From assembly GCA_003133265.1 (NCBI GenBank), contig PKWQ01000357.1:1-6715 (forward strand): 6,715 bases of DNA, given 5' to 3'. Made by a program: the position numbers and the translations under genes. Below the pieces are notes generated by a model. That model was not told the origin of the DNA and searched no databases. It was given only the letters and a program-made list of their open reading frames with translations. The DNA is from Acetobacteraceae bacterium (GTDB lineage Bacteria > Pseudomonadota > Alphaproteobacteria > Acetobacterales > Acetobacteraceae). Shown here one piece after another: positions 1-6,490 of this stretch (the stretch's first letter is position 1; each line of letters starts with the position of its first letter).

Positions 1-759
1 CGTGCCGAGCCAAGCCGCGAGCTGGATGCCCGAGGGCCGTGCCGCGTAGCCGATCAGCGTGTGCAGTCCGCGCCCGGCGAGGCTGTCGTCGGCGAGAATG
101 GCACTGGTGTCCCACAGTTGCTCGCCCCATCCGGGCAGCAGATCGGCGGCGTGCAGCACGGCGGCCGCCTGTCCGGCCATACCGGCGGCGAGCAGCGCGA
201 TCAGCCCGTTGGTCACGCTGAACAGCCGATGCAGGGGGATGGCGAGCAGGCCGCGATACAGCAGCCAGGAGGCGAGCCCGGAGAGTGCCAGCCCGGCCGC
301 ACCGCCGGCGGCGAACGACAACGGGGCGGTGTGCGAGGCGGCGGCGATGCCGTACAGGAACAGCACCACCTCCGCCCCCTCACGCAGCACCGCGACGGCG
401 ACGACGGCGGCCAGGGCAATGAGCGAGCGCTGGCCGAGCCGCACGGCCTGGCCCACCTGCGCCAGCTCGGCGGCCATGGTGCGGGCGTGGCGCGACATCC
501 ATACGATGTGCCAGCCCAGCATGGCCACCGCGAAGCCCAGGATCGTGGCGGTGAACACTTCCTGGCCGGCGCCCTGGAACGCATCGGACAGGGCGGCGGC
601 GAACCCAGCCACCAGGCTGGCCCCGGCCACGCCGGCCGCGATCCCGCCGGCGATCCAGCGGTCTCGCCCGGCCACCCCCTCGGTCGCTGCCAGGACGATG
701 CCGACGATCAGCCCGGCCTCCAACGCTTCACGGAAAACGATGATCATGCTGACGAGCAT
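1..759 (-). CDS. FTR1/EfeU-family high-affinity iron permease (3' end outside window)
   Basis: This is a polytopic inner-membrane iron permease of the FTR1/EfeU (OFeT) family. The frame is open from an ATG at 759 to the window edge without a stop: 253 residues, against a usual length of about 270-280, so roughly the last 20-30 residues are missing. Both family REXXE iron-binding motifs are visible, REALE at residues 10-14 in the first helix and REGAE at 126-130 in a middle helix. Several hydrophobic segments fit the seven-helix fold. The start is supported by a purine-rich AAGGA about 10 bases upstream and by the typical N-terminus MLVSMIIVFREALEAG. In EfeUOB systems this protein works with EfeO and EfeB. 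Any such partners would lie downstream on this strand, left of the window. A Fur-like palindrome lies just upstream, which suggests iron control. Family assignment is confident. Whether it belongs to a full EfeUOB system is unknown. Confidence 0.93.
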   Translation of the reverse strand, partial: MLVSMIIVFREALEAGLIVGIVLAATEGVAGRDRWIAGGIAAGVAGASLVAGFAAALSDAFQGAGQEVFTATILGFAVAMLGWHIVWMSRHARTMAAELAQVGQAVRLGQRSLIALAAVVAVAVLREGAEVVLFLYGIAAASHTAPLSFAAGGAAGLALSGLASWLLYRGLLAIPLHRLFSVTNGLIALLAAGMAGQAAAVLHAADLLPGWGEQLWDTSAILADDSLAGRGLHTLIGYAARPSGIQLAAWLGT

Positions 760-782
760 GCGGCCCTATCCTTCTGCGTTTA

Positions 783-807
783 ATTGCGAATGACTGGCAA
801 TCGCAAT
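783..807 (-). promoter_or_regulatory. Fur-box-like palindrome upstream of the iron permease
   Basis: The 7-base arms ATTGCGA (783-789) and TCGCAAT (801-807) are perfect inverted repeats 11 bases apart. Nested inside is TTGCGAATGACTGGCAA (784-800), which pairs at 6 of 8 symmetric positions and fits the alphaproteobacterial Fur-type pattern TGC-n-A-n-T-n-A-n-T-n-GCA. It ends 24 bases before the permease start codon and overlaps the predicted transcription start of the candidate promoter. Sequence symmetry is seen directly. Fur control is inferred from the match and from the target gene. Irr or another iron regulator is an alternative. Confidence 0.55.
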
Positions 808-808
808 A

Positions 809-837
809 CAAATACACGGTGGCGTCCGGCGGCGCAA
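809..837 (-). promoter_or_regulatory. Candidate sigma-70 promoter for the iron permease
   Basis: Read on the minus strand, TTGCGC (837-832) and TATTTG (814-809) are separated by exactly 17 bases. Each matches the -35 or -10 consensus only partly. Transcription would begin near position 802, inside the palindrome at 783-807, which is a good geometry for repression by a bound regulator. This was picked by eye and is weak without the operator context. Confidence 0.35.
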
Positions 838-918
838 GAGGGCAGCCGTCCGGCGCGGACTGGCCGGGGATATGATCAAATTCGCCCTGGGACAGCCGAC
901 CGAATGGGCAACGCCGGC

Positions 919-927
919 TGATATGCT
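919..927 (+). promoter_or_regulatory. Possible extended -10 element for the MFS gene
   Basis: TGATATGCT carries the extended -10 signature TGn followed by a hexamer that matches TATAAT at four of six positions. It is 44 bases before the MFS start codon. No good -35 hexamer lies 16-18 bases upstream, which an extended -10 can compensate for. This is a weak call. Confidence 0.3.
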
Positions 928-971
928 ATTGAGGCAAATGGTCCGAACGATCAGGGTAGGTCACCGCACCG

Positions 972-2195
972 ATGTCTGAAGCCGCGCCACAAGAGCGTCG
1001 CCTGCGTGATATTTCCCCCGGTATCTGGGCGCTCGGCTTTGTCTCGCTGCTGATGGACATCTCGTCCGAGACGATTCATGCGCTGCTGCCGGTCTATCTC
1101 GTGACCGTGTTCGCCACATCGATGGTGACGGTGGGGATCATCGAGGGCATTGCCGAAGCAACGGCCTCGATCGTCAAAATGTTCTCGGGCGCACTCTCCG
1201 ACTGGCTCGGCAAGCGCAAATTGCTGGCGGTCATCGGCTACGGTCTCGCGGCCGTCAACAAGCCGGTTTTCCCACTCGCATCGTCGGTCGGCTGGGTGGT
1301 GGCGGCGCGTTTCATCGACCGGGTAGGCAAGGGCATTCGCGACGCGCCGCGCGACGCGCTGATCGCCGACATTGTCCCAGAGCAGCTTCGCGGAGCTAGT
1401 TTTGGGCTCCGCCAGTCGCTCGATACGGTTGGCGCGTTTCTCGGGCCCGCGCTCGCCGTGGGCCTGATGTGGCTGACGGCCGGCAATTTTCACATCGTGT
1501 TCTGGGTCGCGGTGATACCGGCCTTTCTGGCTCTCGGATTGCTTCTGTTTGCCGTGCATGAACCCGAACGCCCCGCGGGACGCCGCGAGGTAGGGTTTCC
1601 CATCAGCGTGGCAGAACTGAAACGCCTCGGCCCCGACCTCTGGTTGGTCGTTGGCTTCGCCACGATGTTCGCGCTGGCGCGGTTCAGCGAGGCGTTTCTG
1701 ATCCTGCGGGCGCGCGGGGTGGGCCTGCCGCTGGTCCTGGTCCCGCTGGTGCTGGTGGTGATGAACGTCGTCTATGCGCTCGCTGCCTATCCAGCGGGCG
1801 TGCTGTCCGATCGCTTCAACCGGCTGACCATGCTGATGATAGGCTTCGTGTTTCTCATCGCTGCCGATGCTGCATTGGCATTCTCTGGCGGCCTCGCCGG
1901 CGTAACGGTTGGCGTCGTCCTCTGGGGCCTGCATATGGGGTTCACGCAAGGATTGCTGGTGACCCTGGTCGCCGACACCGCGCCGCCGGAGCTGCGGGGC
2001 ACGGCCTATGGCGTGTTCAACCTGCTGGGCGGTCTTGCCGCATTGGTCGCTAGCGTTCTCGCTGGCGCGCTCTGGGACAGTTTTGGCCCGACGGCGACGT
2101 TCCTGGCAGGGGCGGGATTTACGGCGGTCGCGCTGCTCGGGTTGGCACTGGTTCGCCGGCGCGTGCCCGGCCTCGGTGCGGCTCACAATTCTTGA
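972..2195 (+). CDS. MFS transporter, substrate unknown
   Basis: This is a 407-residue major facilitator superfamily secondary transporter of the inner membrane. Hydrophobicity fits about 12 helices in two halves, joined by a polar loop around residues 196-222. The MFS motif A is clear after helix 2 (GALSDWLGKR, 73-82), with a degenerate copy in the second half (GVLSDRFNR, 276-284). A charged cytoplasmic stretch RVGKGIRDAPRDAL (117-130) is typical of one MFS subgroup usually annotated only as 'MFS transporter'. Acidic residues D29 and E33 sit in helix 1 and could couple to protons. The ATG at 972 follows AGGGTAGG with an 11-base gap. The gene is divergent from the iron permease and convergent with the SDR gene, so it is probably transcribed alone. 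Its codon use looks less GC-extreme than that of its neighbours. A role as a drug, metabolite or metal exporter is possible, but nothing here decides it. Confidence 0.9.
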   Translation: MSEAAPQERRLRDISPGIWALGFVSLLMDISSETIHALLPVYLVTVFATSMVTVGIIEGIAEATASIVKMFSGALSDWLGKRKLLAVIGYGLAAVNKPVFPLASSVGWVVAARFIDRVGKGIRDAPRDALIADIVPEQLRGASFGLRQSLDTVGAFLGPALAVGLMWLTAGNFHIVFWVAVIPAFLALGLLLFAVHEPERPAGRREVGFPISVAELKRLGPDLWLVVGFATMFALARFSEAFLILRARGVGLPLVLVPLVLVVMNVVYALAAYPAGVLSDRFNRLTMLMIGFVFLIAADAALAFSGGLAGVTVGVVLWGLHMGFTQGLLVTLVADTAPPELRGTAYGVFNLLGGLAALVASVLAGALWDSFGPTATFLAGAGFTAVALLGLALVRRRVPGLGAAHNS

Positions 2196-2220
2196 TGCGC
2201 CACCCGCCGCCAACATCCCA

Positions 2221-2982
2221 TCAAATCACCAGCCCGCCATCCACATGCAGCGCCTGCCCGGTGATGTAGCCCGCCGCCGGGGAGGCGAGGAACGCGACCG
2301 CTGTCGCCACGTCCTGCGGCAGGCCCAGCCGGCCCATCGGGATGCGGGCGATGTTCGTCCGGGTCTGCTCCGCATCCAGCGCCGCGTGCGCCCCGGAATC
2401 CTTGCGGATGAAACCGGGCACCACGGCATTCACCGTTACCCCGGCGGGCGCCAACTCGATCGCCAGTGCGCGCGTCAGTGCCTCCATCGCCGCCTTGGCG
2501 GCGGCGGAGGCGGGGAACACCGGCAGGTCGGTGCGGAAGGCGTGCGCCGCGAAGCTGCTGACCGCCACCACGCGCGCGTCGCGCCCGGCGCGCAGATGCG
2601 GCGCGGCGGCGCGGGCCAGGCGGAAAAAACCGTTCTGGATTGTCTCCACCGAGCGGGTCATCGCCGTATCGCTCAGCTCCGCCAGCGGGGTGCGGTCGGC
2701 GAAGCCGGCGTTGGCGATCAGCACATCCAGCCGGCCGAACCGCGCCACCGCGTTTGCCACCAGCGCATCCGCCGTCGCTTGGTCGGCAAGATCGCCGAGT
2801 GCCATTGCCGCCTCGGCTCCGGCCTGGCGCGCGGCAGCCACCACCGCCTCGGCGCCCGCGTGGTTCTTTCGTGTGTGCACCAGGATCGCCACGCCGGGTG
2901 CGGCGAGCGTGCGGCAGATCGCGGCACCGATGCCGCTTGCCGCCCCGGTCACCAGAACAACGCGGGTCGGTGCGTCGGTCAT
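2221..2982 (-). CDS. SDR-family oxidoreductase lacking the canonical catalytic Tyr
   Basis: This is a 253-residue short-chain dehydrogenase/reductase with a single Rossmann domain, predicted cytosolic. Seen motifs are TGAASGIG (12-19) for the cofactor, a basic HTRKN after beta-2 (36-40) that suggests NADP(H), GDLAD (63-67), ANAG (90-93), SS at 142-143, PG at 189-190 and a C-terminal TGQALHVDGG (241-250). The active site is atypical: lysine K163 and its KAAMEALTRAL helix are in place, but the position four residues before it is S159, where YxxxK would need Tyr. The nearest aromatic is F157. The ATG at 2982 was chosen over an in-frame ATG at 3036 because GGAGG lies 8 bases upstream and the family's N-terminus starts there. 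It is transcribed divergently from the sugar-acid operon and could share its control. It might be an accessory sugar or aldonate dehydrogenase, but the substrate is unknown. SDR fold is confident; activity is uncertain. Confidence 0.88.
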   Translation of the reverse strand: MTDAPTRVVLVTGAASGIGAAICRTLAAPGVAILVHTRKNHAGAEAVVAAARQAGAEAAMALGDLADQATADALVANAVARFGRLDVLIANAGFADRTPLAELSDTAMTRSVETIQNGFFRLARAAAPHLRAGRDARVVAVSSFAAHAFRTDLPVFPASAAAKAAMEALTRALAIELAPAGVTVNAVVPGFIRKDSGAHAALDAEQTRTNIARIPMGRLGLPQDVATAVAFLASPAAGYITGQALHVDGGLVI

Positions 2983-3063
2983 TCGCCATGCCTCCGGTTG
3001 ACACCGCCTCGGCCGCGCGCCCACTTTGCGCGCCATCCGAACCGCGAAACAACGGGGTTAGCC
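2983..3063. promoter_or_regulatory. Divergent promoter region between SDR and sugar-acid operon
   Basis: This 81-base gap separates two divergent start codons and must hold the promoters of both transcripts, unless the genes are read through from elsewhere. A perfect -35 hexamer TTGACA is at 2998-3003 on the plus strand. The expected -10 window 17-18 bases on reads CCACTT or CACTTT, a poor match. TTGACA sits within a short imperfect palindrome CGGTTGACACCG (2995-3006), a possible regulator site. The GGAGG ribosome binding site of the minus-strand SDR overlaps the left end. I see no convincing minus-strand promoter. Confidence 0.4.
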
Positions 3064-4857
3064 ATGGCCGATCATTCCTCCGGGCAGCCGAACCGCCTGC
3101 GCAGCCGCCGCTGGTTCGACGATCCAGCCGATCCCGCGATGACCGCGCTCTATCTCGAGCGCTACATGAACTACGGCATCACGTCAGAGGAACTGCGATC
3201 AGGCAAGCCGATCATCGGCATCGCCCAGACCGGCTCCGACCTTTCGCCGTGCAACCGCCACCATATCGAGCTGGCCAGCCGGGTGCGCGACGGCATCCGC
3301 GATGCCGGCGGCGTGCCGCTGGAATTCCCGGTCCATCCGATCCAGGAGACCGGCAAGCGCCCGACAGCGGCATTGGACCGCAACCTGGCCTATCTCGGTC
3401 TGGTGGAGGTGCTGCACGGCTATCCGATCGACGGCGTGGTGCTGACCACCGGCTGCGACAAGACGACGCCCGCCTGCCTGATGGGCGCGGCGACCGTGAA
3501 CATCCCGGCCATCGTGCTGTCCGGCGGACCGATGCTGGACGGCTGGTGGAAGGGGCGGCTGTCTGGCTCCGGCACCATCGTCTGGGAAGGCCGTAAGCTG
3601 CATGCCGAGGGCAAGATCGACTACGAGGAGTTCATGCAGATGGTCGCCTCCTCGGCGCCCTCGATCGGGCATTGCAACACCATGGGCACCGCGACCTCGA
3701 TGAACTCGCTGGCCGAGGCGCTGGGCATGTCGCTGCCGGGCTGCGCGGCGATCCCGGCGCCGTACCGCGAGCGCGGCTGGATGGCCTACGAGACCGGGCG
3801 GCGGATCGTGGGGATGGTGCATGAGAATTTGCGCCCGTCCGACATCATGACCAAGCAGGCGTTTGAAAATGCCGTCGTGGCCGCCGCCGCGCTGGGCGCC
3901 TCGTCCAACTGCCCGATCCACATGGTGGCGATCGCGCGGCACATGGGCGTGGACCACACGCTGGACGACTGGCAGCGGCTGGGGCCGGAAATCCCGCTGC
4001 TGGTCGATTGCCAGCCGGCCGGGCGCTACCTGGGCGAGCGGTTCCATCGCGGCGGCGGCGTGCCGGCGGTGATGAAGGAGCTGTTGGCAGCGGGCAAGCT
4101 GAACGGGAACGTGCGCACCGTCACCGGCAAGACGCTGGCCGAGGATCTGGCAAACGTCCCGGAGGCGGACCGCGAGGTGATCCGCGCCTACGCCAACCCG
4201 CTGCGGGCCAACGCCGGCTACGTCGTGATGACCGGCAACCTGTTCGAGACCGCGGTGATGAAGACCAGCGTGATCGACCCGGCGTTCCGCGCCCGCTTCC
4301 TGTCCAACCCCGATCGCCCCAACATCTTCGAGGGCCGCGCCATCGTCTTCGAGGGGCCGGAGGACTACCACCATCGCATCGAGGATCCGTCGCTGAACAT
4401 CGAGGAACAGTCGGTGCTGGTGATCCGCAATTGCGGCCCGGTGGGCTATCCCGGCGGGGCGGAGGTGGTGAACATGCAGCCGCCGGCCGCGCTGCTGAAG
4501 CGGGGCATCGACACGCTGCCGACCATGGGCGACGGGCGCCAGTCCGGCACCTCGGGCAGTCCCTCGATCCTGAACGTCTCGCCGGAAGCGGCGGTCGGCG
4601 GCGGGCTGGCGCTGCTGAAGACCGGCGACCGAATCCGCATCGACCTCAACGCCAACAAGATAGACGTGCTGCTGCCCGAGGGCGAGCTTGCCGCCCGCCG
4701 CGCCGCCTGGACCCCGCCGAAGCTGCTGAACATGACGCCGTGGGAGGAAATCTACCGCTCCATGGTCGGCCAGCAGGGCACCGGCGCGTGCCTGGAGCCG
4801 GCGACTTTGTATCTGAACATCATCGAGACCCGCGGCGAATCGCGGAACAACCACTGA
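3064..4857 (+). CDS. ILVD/EDD-family sugar-acid (aldonate) dehydratase, L-arabinonate/D-xylonate dehydratase-like
   Basis: This is a 597-residue cytosolic Fe-S dehydratase that removes water from an aldonic acid to give a 2-keto-3-deoxy acid. The three cluster cysteines of the pentonate dehydratases are present at C63 (SPCN), C131 (GCDK) and C204 (GHCNTMGTA). D132 and K133 follow C131 in the place of the Mg-binding Asp and carbamylated Lys. A SGTSGSPS stretch (494-501) matches the family's catalytic serine region. It is not the amino-acid enzyme IlvD, because it has QTGSDLSPCNRHH (55-67) where dihydroxy-acid dehydratases have a WNExTPCN-type sequence. Length is near that of characterised L-arabinonate and D-xylonate dehydratases (about 580-600). 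The open frame extends upstream to 2008, but that part overlaps two other genes and matches no family. ATG 3064 precedes conserved sequence and has only a weak GGGG upstream. It is the first gene of a three-gene operon. The exact substrate (L-arabinonate, D-xylonate, L-fuconate or other) is undecided. Confidence 0.92.
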   Translation: MADHSSGQPNRLRSRRWFDDPADPAMTALYLERYMNYGITSEELRSGKPIIGIAQTGSDLSPCNRHHIELASRVRDGIRDAGGVPLEFPVHPIQETGKRPTAALDRNLAYLGLVEVLHGYPIDGVVLTTGCDKTTPACLMGAATVNIPAIVLSGGPMLDGWWKGRLSGSGTIVWEGRKLHAEGKIDYEEFMQMVASSAPSIGHCNTMGTATSMNSLAEALGMSLPGCAAIPAPYRERGWMAYETGRRIVGMVHENLRPSDIMTKQAFENAVVAAAALGASSNCPIHMVAIARHMGVDHTLDDWQRLGPEIPLLVDCQPAGRYLGERFHRGGGVPAVMKELLAAGKLNGNVRTVTGKTLAEDLANVPEADREVIRAYANPLRANAGYVVMTGNLFETAVMKTSVIDPAFRARFLSNPDRPNIFEGRAIVFEGPEDYHHRIEDPSLNIEEQSVLVIRNCGPVGYPGGAEVVNMQPPAALLKRGIDTLPTMGDGRQSGTSGSPSILNVSPEAAVGGGLALLKTGDRIRIDLNANKIDVLLPEGELAARRAAWTPPKLLNMTPWEEIYRSMVGQQGTGACLEPATLYLNIIETRGESRNNH

Positions 4858-4868
4858 GGGGCGGACAT

Positions 4869-5618
4869 ATGTCGCAACGGCTGGCGGGCAAGACCGCCTT
4901 CATCACCGCAGCCGGCCAGGGCATCGGCCGCGCCACCGCGCTGGCCTTCGCCGCCAAGGGCGCGCGGGTGATCGCCACGGATCTCGATGCCGGCAAGCTC
5001 GCCACGCTCGCCTCGGCTACCATCCGCACGGCACGGCTGGATGTGCTGGATGCCGCCGCCATCGCCCAGGCGGCGGGCGAGGCCGGAGCGGTGGACATCC
5101 TGTTCAACTGTGCCGGGTTTGTGCATCAGGGCAGCCTGCTGGACGCCACCGAGGATGAGTGGGGCTTCGCCTTCGACCTGAACTGCCGCTCGATGGCGCG
5201 GACCATGCGCGCCTTCCTGCCGGGGATGCTGGAACGCGGCGGCGGCGTCATCATCAACATGGCCTCGGTCGCCTCCAGCCTGAAGGGCGTGGCCAACCGC
5301 TTTATCTACAGCGCCACCAAGGCGGCGGTGATCGGCATGACCAAGTCGGTCGCCGCCGACTACATCACGCGCGGCATCCGCTGCAACGCGATCTGCCCGG
5401 GCACGGTGCATACGCCGAGCCTGGACGAGCGCATCGCCGCCAACGCCGCCGTGGCCGGGTCGGTCGAGGCCGCACATGCCGCATTCGTCGCCCGCCAGCC
5501 GATGGGCCGTCTCGGCACCGCCGAGGAAATCGCCGGGCTGGCTGTCTATCTCGCCAGCGATGCGGCACAATTCATCACTGGCCAGGCCGTCGTCATCGAC
5601 GGTGGGCTGACGCTGTAA
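4869..5618 (+). CDS. SDR, probable 2-keto-3-deoxy-sugar-acid 4-dehydrogenase (L-fuconate/L-rhamnonate/pentonate type)
   Basis: This is a 249-residue NAD-type short-chain dehydrogenase with a complete active site: TAAGQGIG (13-20), D38 at the end of beta-2 (NAD preference), NCAG (80-83), N105, S133, Y147 and K151. The stretch VANRFIYSATKAAVIG (141-156) and CNAICPGTVHTPSLDERI (172-189) are hallmarks of the subgroup that includes bacterial 2-keto-3-deoxy-L-fuconate dehydrogenase and human DHRS6. R144 and R188 fit carboxylate-binding arginines of that subgroup. The expected reaction is oxidation of the C4 hydroxyl of a 2-keto-3-deoxy acid to a 2,4-diketo acid in the cytosol. The ATG is 11 bases after the dehydratase stop, and its ribosome binding site GAGGGG overlaps that stop (TGA 4855-4857), so the two genes are likely translationally coupled. 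The next gene encodes the matching hydrolase. A 3-hydroxybutyrate dehydrogenase or 3-oxoacyl-ACP reductase label would be less consistent with these neighbours. Confidence 0.9.
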   Translation: MSQRLAGKTAFITAAGQGIGRATALAFAAKGARVIATDLDAGKLATLASATIRTARLDVLDAAAIAQAAGEAGAVDILFNCAGFVHQGSLLDATEDEWGFAFDLNCRSMARTMRAFLPGMLERGGGVIINMASVASSLKGVANRFIYSATKAAVIGMTKSVAADYITRGIRCNAICPGTVHTPSLDERIAANAAVAGSVEAAHAAFVARQPMGRLGTAEEIAGLAVYLASDAAQFITGQAVVIDGGLTL

Positions 5619-5637
5619 CCAAGGGGGAATCCATCAC

Positions 5638-6483
5638 ATGAAACTGCTGCGTTACGGGCCCGCCGGGGCCGAGAAGCCGGGCATCCTGGATGCCGCGGGC
5701 GCCATCCGCGACCTTTCCGCCATCGTGCGCGACATCGACGGGTTCGCGCTGTCCGATGCCTCGCTGAAGGCGATCGCCGGGCTCGATCTGAATGCGTTGC
5801 CGAAGGTCGAGGGCAGCCCGCGCATCGGGGCGTGCGTGGTGCGGCCGGTGAATTTCGTCTGCATCGGCCTGAACTATTCCGACCACGCCGCCGAGACCGG
5901 CAACCCGATCCCGAAGGAACCGATCGTGTTCCTGAAGTCGCTCGGCGCCTATTCCGGCCCGTACGACGACGTGAAGATCCCGCGCGGCGCGAAGAAGACC
6001 GACTGGGAGGTCGAACTCGGCGTGGTGATCGGCAAGAAGGCGAGCTACGTGCCGGAAAGCGCGGCGATGGACTATGTCGCCGGCTATTGCGTCTGCAACG
6101 ACGTCAGCGAGCGCGAATACCAGACCGAGCGCGGCGGCACCTGGGACAAGGGCAAGGGCTGCGACACGTTCGGACCGACCGGCCCCTGGATGGTGACGAA
6201 GGACGAGGTGCCCGATCCGCAGGCCCTGCATATGTGGCTGGATGTCGACGGCAAGCGCATGCAGGACGGCAGCACCAAGACGATGATCTTCGGGGTACGC
6301 ACCCTGGTCAGCTATGTCAGCCATTTCATCACGCTGCATCCCGGCGACATCATTTCCACCGGTACCCCGCCCGGCGTCGGCATGGGCATCAAGCCGACGC
6401 CGGTGTTCCTGAAGGCCGGCCAGGTGATGCGCCTGGGCGTCGCGGGCCTCGGCGAACAGCAGACGAAGCTGGTTTCCGTCTAA
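5638..6483 (+). CDS. FAH-family hydrolase, probable 2,4-diketo-3-deoxy-sugar-acid hydrolase
   Basis: This is a 281-residue cytosolic enzyme of the fumarylacetoacetate hydrolase superfamily. After a short N-terminal domain it shows IGLNYSDHAAE (76-86), metal ligands E124 and E126 in DWEVELG (122-128), D155 in CNDVSERE (153-160), a GPTGPW turn (179-184) and STGTPPGVG (240-248). Length and motif spacing match hydrolases that cleave 2,4-diketo-3-deoxy-L-fuconate or -rhamnonate to pyruvate and L-lactate, and the pentose equivalent that gives pyruvate and glycolate. Proteins of this type are often mislabelled ureidoglycolate lyase; with a dehydratase and SDR directly upstream and no purine genes, that label is unlikely. 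The ATG at 5638 follows AGGGGGA with a 9-base gap, 19 bases after the SDR stop. It is the third gene of the operon. The substrate is assigned from family and context only. Confidence 0.9.
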   Translation: MKLLRYGPAGAEKPGILDAAGAIRDLSAIVRDIDGFALSDASLKAIAGLDLNALPKVEGSPRIGACVVRPVNFVCIGLNYSDHAAETGNPIPKEPIVFLKSLGAYSGPYDDVKIPRGAKKTDWEVELGVVIGKKASYVPESAAMDYVAGYCVCNDVSEREYQTERGGTWDKGKGCDTFGPTGPWMVTKDEVPDPQALHMWLDVDGKRMQDGSTKTMIFGVRTLVSYVSHFITLHPGDIISTGTPPGVGMGIKPTPVFLKAGQVMRLGVAGLGEQQTKLVSV

Positions 6484-6490
6484 GCGGAAT

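Noticed and set aside
59..793. Two plus-strand frames of about 240 residues (59-793 and 61-783) in the first 800 bases.
   Set aside because: The minus-strand frame here carries two REXXE motifs and the helices of an FTR1 permease. The plus-strand translations are Ala/Pro/Ser- or Gly/Gln-rich shadows.
848..860. Small hairpin GTCCG-GCG-CGGAC in the permease/MFS intergenic region, with a direct repeat GTCCGGCG at 824-831 and 848-855.
   Set aside because: Five-base arms and an eight-base GC-rich repeat are expected by chance in DNA of this composition, and the position does not match either promoter.
951..2216. 421-residue open frame on the minus strand, fully opposite the MFS gene.
   Set aside because: Its translation is rich in Arg, His, Gln and Asp with no domain or hydrophobic pattern, as expected for a shadow of a GC-rich gene. 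The plus-strand frame is a clear 12-helix MFS protein.
2192..2224. TTGATG (2192-2197) and CATCAA (2219-2224) as a bidirectional terminator between the convergent MFS and SDR genes.
   Set aside because: The stem is only 6 bases with a 21-base loop and has no T-run on either strand, so it is no better than chance.
2008..3063. In-frame upstream extension of the dehydratase that would give a 949-residue fusion protein.
   Set aside because: The extension overlaps the end of the MFS gene and the whole opposite SDR gene, and it is Arg/His-rich without any domain. Family similarity begins just after the ATG at 3064.
3199..4854. 551-residue open frame on the minus strand opposite the dehydratase gene.
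   Set aside because: The sense strand encodes a complete ILVD/EDD enzyme with its cysteines. The antisense product is low-complexity His/Arg/Gln-rich and has no recognisable motif.
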